A DNA stretch of 20,554 nucleotides, taken from IMG/VR virus record IMGVR_UViG_3300020470_001015, positions 1 through 20,554 of that record, one strand, 5' to 3'. Under the pieces are notes generated by a model, which saw only the letters and a list, made by a program, of their open reading frames with translations, had not been told where the DNA came from and made no database searches. Positions 4,154 through 11,673 of the stretch are shown piece after piece. Origin of the DNA: a virus. Made by a program: the position numbers and the translations under genes. Within the stretch, counting starts at the first letter, position 1. Each line of letters starts with the position of its first letter.

Positions 4154-7100
4154 TGCCAGCCTATATTCAAGAAACAGGCAGGAGTTATCCTAATCCTATA
4201 AAAACTGGTGCCTTTACTCAAGGGTTTAAAAGACCTGCGAGTGGAGACTATGATACCTCATCAGATTATCCTGGTGTTGGCACTGGTATGGATTATACTA
4301 TAACTTTTGATGGTGGCGGACCAGGGAGTATGCCACTAGGGAAGGATAATGTTCACTATATTGGTGATGAAGAGTTAACTAATGTAAGTAATAACGGAAA
4401 CGAGCGTCAAGGGGTATACAGGTGGTATAGAGGTAGTAAAGACGACCACATGTATACTAGGGATCCTCAGATCCATAAAGTTAACCTAGGATGTGAGAAT
4501 GAGTCTTGGAAAAGAGCAGCAGCAGGATATAACCCAGAGCCTAGACAAGGAAGACCAGTATTTTATGTAATGTCTAACCAAGTAGAGAATAGTGTGCCTC
4601 TTAAGGCATGGTATTCCTATTGGCCTGACGATACTCAACTCTGTGTAGGGACTAATACCCCTGCTGTAACAGGTTGTGGAAGAGACAAATACCTAGAAGT
4701 GCAGACTCTAGGGTATGTGTTTACTACAGAGGCAGCTGCAGCAGCATATTGCTCTCCTGGAGAGGCACCTAAACCCCTCTATGAGTATCTACATCCAGAC
4801 CCTGATCATTTCTATACCACAGAGCCTGAAAGAGAGGTTAATCTACAAGGTATAGCAGAAGGTGCTCCAGTAGACCCTGCACGTAGTCATGATAAAGAGT
4901 ATGTGTATCAAGGTATACTCTGTTATGCCTTTGCTAACCGTGCTCAGGACTCTCCTACGGATACTATTGTAGATGTAGGTAGGATTGGACCTACTGGACA
5001 GTGTATTGATAAGAGTGGATGGTATGACTATACTTTTGGTAGTCAAGCAACTTGGAATGGCATTGTAAATGGTATGGGTGCATGGACTGAGTTCATGTAT
5101 CGACAGATGCGTGATGATCAAGGAAATAGTGTAGAAGGTCCACCTAATATACTAGGTTGGGGATGGCCTGATAATGTAGACATATTAGATAATGAAGCAC
5201 TATTTGAGTGGAGTTATGGTCTGAGTGGTGCTGTAAAGGGTGCTATACCTCGCTATTTGGGATTCGAGGATATGTATGACTCCCAGTTTGTATTTTACCT
5301 ATATGATACGACTTATCCTTGGAATGGTCCTATATTCTCTACTCAGTATATCCTTAGTAATGCACAGTGTTGTCCTAATACTACTGACCCTGAAGGATGT
5401 CCTCAGTGTGCTCCAGTATGGACGTATCACAGTCACTTCTATGAGATCAATGCGGATGTATGGAATACCACTAAGACTAAACTATCAATACATGACCAGA
5501 GTAGCGTTGGTGTAAATGAATCCTTCTGGACTATTGATACTGACACACATATGATATTCTTCCGTTACCTCACTAGGAGTGGTGATTTCAATAGCGGAGA
5601 AAAGATTAATGAATGGGATATAGTTAATTGCTATTACTTCGGAGATGAGCTTAAGTGCGGAGTAATGGAGTTAACATGGGATAACAGTAGAGATAATAAG
5701 TGGTATGTTAACCCTGCTTGCGTAGCATGGCGGTTAGTTAACTGGGATAGTGCGGAGGTAACTACATCACTTGCGGAGAAAGGATCATGGGTTGCTATAG
5801 GTGCACCAACTAATACCGCAGTGCCGTGGTCAAACTTTATGAAGCAATGGGGTATATACTCTATTAAACCTGCTGATGACGCAACTGATCCTTATATTGG
5901 TGTATGGCAGGTACACACTGCGACAATTACTATACCTGCTAGTGGAGACTACTCTCTAGCAATAGAGTCTGATAACTATGGATACGTTAAACTCACGGAC
6001 TCTAGTAATAATATCCTTATAGACAGGCAGATCATTTACGCTAGTGGTATGGGTAGTGAAGTAATCCCTATGACACTTGCAGCAGGTACTTACACTCTAG
6101 AGACTAGAGTGCAGAATATAGACAGAGTAGTAGATCCTGAGACATTCTCATATCAGCAGCAATTCACTTCCAGTGATGGTGGCACATGTGAGGTATTAGC
6201 AGGATATGGTATACCCAATAAGTCTGCATTCTGTGGTACGTATGAATTCCCTAAGAAGATATCCTACTGGAAAGTTGAGATCGATCCTAAGGCGTTGATA
6301 CCGCACCGTAAGATGGATGAGGCAAAACTAGAAGCGGTAGTGGGAGATGATGGTACCATAGTTGCCGTGAATGTTATTAACGGTGGAATGGGTTATGTAG
6401 ATCCTATTATAAAAGTAATGGATCCACGGCAGATGGATAACTTCTCTGCTAATGATACTTCCGAATTCATGGAAGATAAGTTAACTATGGATCCGCAGTA
6501 CAATACTGCTATAGGAGATCCAATAAAAGATAAGGGATACCAATTAGCAGAAGTGCAGAGTGCAGGTCGTAAATGGGGTACACTGAATGGTATTGTATCT
6601 GCTGATAAGGATAATGAGTTTATGCAACTCAAGACAGCAGAGGTTGAGATATCACTATTAGATGAGAGAGGAGTAATTAAGTCTGTAAGAATAGTAGATG
6701 GTGGATCAGGGTATAACCAAGCAAATGTACCTGAGGTGCACGTTGTAGATCCTGAGAAGTTAGCATTTGATGGAGGTCTTGCTGGACCTGATGCAGAGAA
6801 GCGGGAAGCAATGCATGGAAAGATGGAGGAAGCGTGGAATCATAAGTTTGAGAAAGAGGATGCAGTGTACTCTTCTGCACGAGTAGAGCAACCTCAGTAT
6901 GAGGTGCAGACCATAGGTGAGAATATGGATGCTGAGACTATGGGATATGTTAAATCATCTATGGGTGCTCAACCACAACCTGAGCACGTTAACAACTCAC
7001 CTAGTCATGTATACGCTGAGGTACCAGACAGTTACATAAGAGCAGCAGGTGATGGTATAGATGATGATGTAACAAAACTTTGCTTTAACCTACCAGAGAG

Positions 7101-8283
7101 TTGTATTGAGATTAATGCTAAGGGTATGATCTCTAATGGTGTGCCTGATGGTAGACAGTTTGAGGTATTATCTGGTCTTGATAATTCTAAAGACGGTGGT
7201 GGTATTATAGGGTTTGAGCAGAATGTTATGCCTTATGTGTACACTGGTGCACAATCAGTAGATACCTTTGGTGAGAATATGTCCTCACTATACGGTGGTG
7301 TAGGTGGAGAAAGGTGTATAACAGTCTCACAACCTAGGCTCTATAATATTACTCGTTGGTTTGATATGCCGTGTGCATACCTATCCTCTAACGAGGAAGG
7401 AGAGCAGAAAGCATTTGGATGGTTACCGTATAAGTATTGTGCATCTGAGCAGAAAGAAGCATCCTTCAGAGTATCAATGGAAATAGAAGGATATGTGGGC
7501 GGTAGTCAGGGAGCAAACTTTATGGAATTCCTGAGGGAGATGCCAGTGCCTTTCCTACAGGAGAAGAGAGATATACCAAACAACTCTGGAGAGAGGACAT
7601 GGCCTTGTAAGCGTAGTAGTATAGACGGTAGATGCTACAGGGATCCTCAGGATCCAGGTAACCAAGTATTTGTACCTGTGGGGTTAGATGAAAACACCTA
7701 CGACTACAATAGATCTCAGTATACAGAGCTGGAACAGTTACAGATGTGGGCTGGTGATAATATAACAAGTAGTCAAGCAGTGCAGACATGGTTGGGTCAC
7801 CCTACGGCAAATGATCCAGCAGGTACACCGCATTCTGTAGATTATACTGCATTAACCGTAGCAGCATGCACTAATGGTGTGCCACCTAATGAATGTTGGG
7901 ATTCCTATGTCAGGAATGTTAATGCATCTGATGGTCCTCTTACTGTATACTGTGGATATGATGCAGATGGTAATGGTATAGCAGGTCAAACTTATTGTAA
8001 TACTCCTGAGTTACACAACAACCCTTGTCTAGCACTAGATAAAGTTATGGATGCTTCTATAGCAATACCACCTAATAGGATTATAGGTAGTGAGAGTAAC
8101 GCTAGGTTGATTATGGGCACATATAATGGTACCATGGTAGTAAGAAACTACCTCACTGGTGGAGTTATCGCCCTGGGTAGGGCGTTGCGTAACTACGGTA
8201 ATCCATTCTTTGATGAATGTAGTGAAGAGGGATCATGGACAGATGGTCAAGAAGTTAACGACATTATAGAACCTAGAAGATAA
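4153..8283 (+). CDS. Large virion structural protein with DUF5648-like repeats, 1376 aa
   Basis: The GTG start overlaps the previous stop, and the product is 1376 residues. Residues about 88-260 carry two DUF5648-like repeats (YRWYRGSKDDHMYT near 89; LYEYLHPDPDHFYTTEPE near 209), a fold thought to resemble carbohydrate-binding beta-trefoils. Cys406, Cys407, Cys416 and Cys419 form a CC-x8-C-x2-C cluster that may be disulfide- or metal-linked. Residues about 560-660 look like a jelly-roll lectin-type domain (SGDYSLAIESDNYGYVKL). Two GGxGY beta repeats follow near 744 (GGMGY) and 850 (GGSGY), the same type as in the giant protein at 11674. The last 500 residues are not recognised. The following PAAR-like gene overlaps by one base (TAATG). 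A tail or baseplate surface protein with glycan-binding parts is the best reading. No enzymatic site is visible. Confidence 0.75.
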   Translation: MPAYIQETGRSYPNPIKTGAFTQGFKRPASGDYDTSSDYPGVGTGMDYTITFDGGGPGSMPLGKDNVHYIGDEELTNVSNNGNERQGVYRWYRGSKDDHMYTRDPQIHKVNLGCENESWKRAAAGYNPEPRQGRPVFYVMSNQVENSVPLKAWYSYWPDDTQLCVGTNTPAVTGCGRDKYLEVQTLGYVFTTEAAAAAYCSPGEAPKPLYEYLHPDPDHFYTTEPEREVNLQGIAEGAPVDPARSHDKEYVYQGILCYAFANRAQDSPTDTIVDVGRIGPTGQCIDKSGWYDYTFGSQATWNGIVNGMGAWTEFMYRQMRDDQGNSVEGPPNILGWGWPDNVDILDNEALFEWSYGLSGAVKGAIPRYLGFEDMYDSQFVFYLYDTTYPWNGPIFSTQYILSNAQCCPNTTDPEGCPQCAPVWTYHSHFYEINADVWNTTKTKLSIHDQSSVGVNESFWTIDTDTHMIFFRYLTRSGDFNSGEKINEWDIVNCYYFGDELKCGVMELTWDNSRDNKWYVNPACVAWRLVNWDSAEVTTSLAEKGSWVAIGAPTNTAVPWSNFMKQWGIYSIKPADDATDPYIGVWQVHTATITIPASGDYSLAIESDNYGYVKLTDSSNNILIDRQIIYASGMGSEVIPMTLAAGTYTLETRVQNIDRVVDPETFSYQQQFTSSDGGTCEVLAGYGIPNKSAFCGTYEFPKKISYWKVEIDPKALIPHRKMDEAKLEAVVGDDGTIVAVNVINGGMGYVDPIIKVMDPRQMDNFSANDTSEFMEDKLTMDPQYNTAIGDPIKDKGYQLAEVQSAGRKWGTLNGIVSADKDNEFMQLKTAEVEISLLDERGVIKSVRIVDGGSGYNQANVPEVHVVDPEKLAFDGGLAGPDAEKREAMHGKMEEAWNHKFEKEDAVYSSARVEQPQYEVQTIGENMDAETMGYVKSSMGAQPQPEHVNNSPSHVYAEVPDSYIRAAGDGIDDDVTKLCFNLPESCIEINAKGMISNGVPDGRQFEVLSGLDNSKDGGGIIGFEQNVMPYVYTGAQSVDTFGENMSSLYGGVGGERCITVSQPRLYNITRWFDMPCAYLSSNEEGEQKAFGWLPYKYCASEQKEASFRVSMEIEGYVGGSQGANFMEFLREMPVPFLQEKRDIPNNSGERTWPCKRSSIDGRCYRDPQDPGNQVFVPVGLDENTYDYNRSQYTELEQLQMWAGDNITSSQAVQTWLGHPTANDPAGTPHSVDYTALTVAACTNGVPPNECWDSYVRNVNASDGPLTVYCGYDADGNGIAGQTYCNTPELHNNPCLALDKVMDASIAIPPNRIIGSESNARLIMGTYNGTMVVRNYLTGGVIALGRALRNYGNPFFDECSEEGSWTDGQEVNDIIEPRR

Positions 8284-8816
8284 TGGCATTTGGATATCTA
8301 CTACCAGTATCATCTTTAAATGGACTACCCTGTAGTGGTCATGGATTGTGCTTACCATCCACTGTTCACTCTGTACAAGCGTGTGGCACCCCTCCAATCC
8401 CCTACAGCATAGTCATTAAGGAGTTTACCTGTTGGTGGCCTCCTCAACCCCTAATTCCTATATTTCCTGTTACACCTTATAGGGCAACTGTCCTAGTGAA
8501 TAGGATTCCCATTATGTTACTGGGTGATACATTCACACCGCATATAGCGGTATGTACTAATATTGTTGTGTACATGTGTCCTTGCGGTAAAGCGATGTGT
8601 CCAACCCCCACTCCTATACCGTGTAGCACCCTTACAATCGAAGATGGAGGGGGTGTAGGGCATACTAGGATTGTTATGGCAACAACTTTAACAGTATTTG
8701 CTTTGAAATTACCTATTGCAAGGATATTAGACCCTCTAGGAGTTGGATTTCCTGGTTGGAGTTACCCTTGTTCATCTGTGGTTGCGTGGGGGCATGCAAC
8801 TGTGCTATCATCATAG
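8283..8816 (+). CDS. PAAR-like tail spike tip protein, 177 aa
   Basis: The ATG overlaps the upstream stop by one base (TAATG). The protein is rich in Gly, Pro, Cys and Val, as PAAR proteins are. Typical PAAR elements include 'ATVLVNRIPIMLLGDTFTPH' (about residues 68-87, the V-vNg-p---GD-f--H pattern) and GGGVGHTRIV near residue 125. His20, His29, His87 and several cysteines are candidate ligands for the metal that holds the sharp tip together. In T4 the equivalent is gp5.4, which caps the gp5 needle and pierces the outer membrane. The domain is more divergent than usual, with a Pro-rich insertion at about residues 36-65. Position before the gp25-gp6 operon supports a tail-tip role. Confidence 0.75.
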   Translation: MAFGYLLPVSSLNGLPCSGHGLCLPSTVHSVQACGTPPIPYSIVIKEFTCWWPPQPLIPIFPVTPYRATVLVNRIPIMLLGDTFTPHIAVCTNIVVYMCPCGKAMCPTPTPIPCSTLTIEDGGGVGHTRIVMATTLTVFALKLPIARILDPLGVGFPGWSYPCSSVVAWGHATVLSS

Positions 8817-8832
8817 TAGTTTATCCAAAATT

Positions 8833-8970
8833 ATGGCATTATACGGTTCAACTGGTGGTTATACTAAGCCACAACCTAAGAAAACTAGGCAAGGAAACTC
8901 AAAAAACACGAAATTAGCTGCTTCTGCACGTAATGCAGCAAGGAAGAAGTATAGAGGTCAAGGAAAATAG
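8833..8970 (+). CDS. Small basic conserved cyanophage protein, 45 aa
   Basis: The frame is open from 8743, inside the PAAR gene, but the ATG at 8833 gives a sensible 45-residue protein beginning MALYGSTGGYTKPQPKKTRQ and ending ARKKYRGQGK. I recognise this pattern (M-x-x-YGSTG-YTKPQPKKTRQG ... KKYRGQGK) from T4-like cyanophages, where it is a conserved protein of unknown role. It is very basic and has no acidic residue. The gene sits between the spike tip and the late promoter of the baseplate operon, so it may be a virion or assembly protein. Confidence 0.78.
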   Translation: MALYGSTGGYTKPQPKKTRQGNSKNTKLAASARNAARKKYRGQGK

Positions 8971-8981
8971 TCGGAAAACCC

Positions 8982-8989
8982 TATAAATA
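8982..8989 (+). promoter_or_regulatory. T4-type late promoter TATAAATA
   Basis: A perfect TATAAATA (part of CTATAAATA) lies in the gap after the small basic gene. T4-like phages use this single -10-like element with the gp55 sigma factor and gp33 co-activator. Transcription should start near 8996 and cover the leader ORF, gp25, gp6 and the giant gene. It is the clearest late promoter in the window. Confidence 0.8.
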
Positions 8990-9010
8990 AAACATAATAG
9001 GGTCAAACTA

Positions 9011-9190
9011 ATGGGATATCCTGAACGACCTGTCGATATGTCCGATTCCTTTAAGGAAAACGGTTGGGAATATTGTAAATACTTAATTACTGACCCAAGA
9101 TGTGATAAATATCTTAGTAAAAGTAGACAAGAATGCCCACCTACAGGTTCAGATCAGAAAAATATGTCAGTAGAGGATTCAAGGACTTAG
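9011..9190 (+). CDS. Possible 59-aa leader ORF overlapping gene 25
   Basis: An ATG 15 nt after the expected late transcript start, with AGGG 8 nt before it, opens 59 codons ending in TAG at 9188-9190. The product begins MGYPERPVDMSDSFKENGWE and includes EYCKYLITDPRCDKYLSKSR. The last 58 nt overlap the start of gene 25 in another frame. Up to about residue 41 the composition looks protein-like; the overlapping tail does not. It is either a real small late protein or a leader that couples to gene 25. No family is recognised. Confidence 0.4.
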   Translation: MGYPERPVDMSDSFKENGWEYCKYLITDPRCDKYLSKSRQECPPTGSDQKNMSVEDSRT

Positions 9191-9546
9191 CTGTGTCTTT
9201 TAAAGCGAATCCTAATACTGGTGATTTTGGTGTGGTTAAGAATGAGAATGCTATAAAGCAGTCAGTTCGTAACCTAATTCTGACAATGTTCGGTGAAAGA
9301 CCCTTTCAAAGAAGCATTGGATCTAAAGTTAAGGCACTTTTGTTTGAACCTTGGGATCCTTTTGCAGTAGATACCATAAAAAGTGAAATTTACAACTGTC
9401 TAGCTAGACTTGAACCTCGTATTGTAGTAACAGGTGTCGCACTTCGTGATGATTCTGAGATCAATTCAGTCCAAATAGGTATAGATTATACCATTGTGGG
9501 TGAATCAGAAACCCAAAACGTCGAATTTCTCCTAGAGAGAGCGTAA
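9133..9546 (+). CDS. 25: Baseplate wedge protein gp25
   Basis: The 137-residue product matches the gp25/TssE family, close to the 132 residues of T4 gp25. It has the SFKANPNTGD N-terminal part, the conserved block FGERPFQRSIGSKVKALLFE (about residues 53-72), and the family's EPR motif at Glu94-Pro95-Arg96 in RLEPRIVV. In T4, gp25 has a lysozyme-like fold without activity. It joins gp6 and gp53 in the wedge and starts sheath assembly at the baseplate. It precedes gp6 by one base (stop at 9544-9546, ATG at 9548), the usual order in T4-like cyanophages. Confidence 0.93.
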   Translation: MPTYRFRSEKYVSRGFKDLAVSFKANPNTGDFGVVKNENAIKQSVRNLILTMFGERPFQRSIGSKVKALLFEPWDPFAVDTIKSEIYNCLARLEPRIVVTGVALRDDSEINSVQIGIDYTIVGESETQNVEFLLERA

Positions 9547-9547
9547 A

Positions 9548-11668
9548 ATGCCAGCAATTCCTTCACAATTAACGTCTTTAGACTTCTTTGAAATCAAAGA
9601 ATCCATAAAATCATACCTTCGGACACGAAAAGAGTTTACCGATTATGATTTTGAGGGTAGTTCTGCGTCATATTTGATCGATATACTAGCATATAACACA
9701 TATTATACAGCATTTAACGCTAACATGGCGTTAAACGAAGCATTTTTAGAGACTGCAACGGTCAGAGATAACATTGTAAGGATCGCAAAGCAGTTAAATT
9801 ACACTCCAAGGTCAATAAAAGCACCTAGAGCATGTGTCAAATTGGTTGCACAGACTACAATTGGTCTAAATGGCACTACTTTTCCAGAATTTGCTACCCT
9901 AAGGAAGGGTGATGTCTTTGTTGCAGACAATGATAACGATAGTTATACCTTTGCACTCACTCAAGACATCCAAGTTTCAGTAGATACTGCTACTGGACAG
10001 GCAATTTTCGATAATGTCCTTGTATATCAAGGTAATTTGCTTACTGCAAACTATACAGTTGACTATACTAGGAAGCAAGACTTCGTTATTCCCGATGAAA
10101 ACGTCGATACTGGTCTTTTAACAGTAGATATTTCACCAACTGCTCAATCTTCAGAGACTGATACCTATAGTCTTGCTGCAAATGTCACAAATGCTGACGC
10201 AACTTCCAGAATTTACTATTTGGAAGAGACAGATGACATGAGATACCGTCTTGTTTTCGGAGATGGGTCAATTGGACGTAAATTAATCGATGGTGAATAC
10301 ATTCAAGTCACATATGTGTCCACTGATGGGGTTGAAGCTAACGGTGCAAAGGGTTTTGACTTCGTTGGTAACGTAGTTGACTCTGATAATCGTGTAATTA
10401 GTCCAAATGCCATAAGATTATCGACTAAGGATGCTGCTCAAGACGGTGAAGACCGTGAAACAGCACTTTCTGTCAAGTTTAGAGCACCTAGAGCGTATGC
10501 AACCCAGAATAGGGCAGTTACTGAGAATGATTATGAGCATATAGTCTCTGAAATATACCCCCAGGCAGCGTCTGTGACCGCCTATGGGGGTGAGAAACTA
10601 TCTCCTCCTGTATATGGTAAGGTTTACGTCGCAATTAGACCAAAAACAGGAAATAAACTCAATGAGACGACAAAACAGAAGATTAAAAAGGACTTATTGA
10701 AGTATTCTATCGCTTCAATCGATCCTGTCATCATTGACCCTACAAGTTTTTACGTTATTCCGAAATCTTACGTTTATTATAATGGAAATGACACTTCTTT
10801 GACTGGATCTCAACTAGGAACTAAGATTTTACAAGGAATTGACCAATGGAATAAGGCAGGTATCAATAATCGCTTCAATGGACGCATAGATGGGTCTAAA
10901 TTTGGTGCGATGGTTGATAGTAGCGATCCTAGCATCTCTGGTAACGTTACACAGATGACTTTAGGTCAAAATCTTGATGAATTCACCTTTGGAAACGTAT
11001 TTACCCAATGTCTAGACTTTGGTAACCCACTTTATGACCCTTCAGGGTTTGCTGGTAGTCCAAAAGACGATGGTGACTCAACAGATGATGATTCTGGTGA
11101 TGGTACAGGTGGAAAATGTAAACCATCCTTCTCAACTGTGAAATCTGGGACATTTTATGCAACTGGATACACAGAAGACCTTGTAAATCTAACTTTGACC
11201 GATGGAGCGACTGCTGTAGCAGTTTCATCTCCTGGTTTGTCAACAAATGTCACCAATCAGGTGTTAGTGCCTGTAAATATTAGAGATGATGGTCAAGGTA
11301 ACTTAATTTTGGTCACAACAAGGGATGAAACCGAATTAACGCTAAATCCTTCTGTTGGAAGTGTAGATTATGGTAGTGGTCAGGTTTGTGTTGGTCCGAT
11401 AGCGATACAAGGCACTCCAGATGACACTGAAAGGTTGCCTATCCAAGTTTTACCTGCTGGTGGATCAATTGCGGTACCACCTGGCGTAGATCCAACAATA
11501 TTTAATCCCTCAGTCAATCCAATTGACTATACAATCAACGATGTAGCAATCCCCACCTTCGATCCTAATAACTTTAATGGTTATAATTTCGGTGACCTAG
11601 GGGGTATAAATATCATTGATTATCCAAGTGATACATTCACTTATCCAGTCAGCGAATCCTGTTTCTAA
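9548..11668 (+). CDS. 6: Baseplate wedge protein gp6
   Basis: The 706-residue product opens with the gp6 signature SLDFFEIKESIKSYLRTRKE. ILAYNTYYTAFNANMALNEA and LETATVRDNIVRIAKQLNYT follow, as in other T4-like and baseplate-J type proteins. The GDGSIGR and YGKVYVAIRPK stretches in the middle are also typical. T4 gp6 has 660 residues and forms the dimeric inter-wedge ring that holds the six wedges together. Residues about 504-524 form an acidic linker (DDGDSTDDDSGDGTGGK) between the core and a beta-rich C-terminal part of about 180 residues ending VSESCF. It lies between gp25 and the giant structural gene, with 1 and 5 nt gaps. Confidence 0.92.
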   Translation: MPAIPSQLTSLDFFEIKESIKSYLRTRKEFTDYDFEGSSASYLIDILAYNTYYTAFNANMALNEAFLETATVRDNIVRIAKQLNYTPRSIKAPRACVKLVAQTTIGLNGTTFPEFATLRKGDVFVADNDNDSYTFALTQDIQVSVDTATGQAIFDNVLVYQGNLLTANYTVDYTRKQDFVIPDENVDTGLLTVDISPTAQSSETDTYSLAANVTNADATSRIYYLEETDDMRYRLVFGDGSIGRKLIDGEYIQVTYVSTDGVEANGAKGFDFVGNVVDSDNRVISPNAIRLSTKDAAQDGEDRETALSVKFRAPRAYATQNRAVTENDYEHIVSEIYPQAASVTAYGGEKLSPPVYGKVYVAIRPKTGNKLNETTKQKIKKDLLKYSIASIDPVIIDPTSFYVIPKSYVYYNGNDTSLTGSQLGTKILQGIDQWNKAGINNRFNGRIDGSKFGAMVDSSDPSISGNVTQMTLGQNLDEFTFGNVFTQCLDFGNPLYDPSGFAGSPKDDGDSTDDDSGDGTGGKCKPSFSTVKSGTFYATGYTEDLVNLTLTDGATAVAVSSPGLSTNVTNQVLVPVNIRDDGQGNLILVTTRDETELTLNPSVGSVDYGSGQVCVGPIAIQGTPDDTERLPIQVLPAGGSIAVPPGVDPTIFNPSVNPIDYTINDVAIPTFDPNNFNGYNFGDLGGINIIDYPSDTFTYPVSESCF

Positions 11669-11673
11669 GATAG

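Noticed and set aside
4195-4202. TATAAAAA late-promoter-like match
   Set aside because: It lies inside the coding start of the 1376-aa protein and has no gene start suitably downstream.
7641-7655. GGATCC-TCA-GGATCC palindrome
   Set aside because: It is explained by the codons for a DPQDP stretch in the large structural protein; no sign of a site or mobile end.
8743-8832. N-terminal extension of the small basic protein into the PAAR-like gene
   Set aside because: The extra residues overlap the PAAR gene out of frame and are unlike the conserved MxxYGSTG start at 8833.
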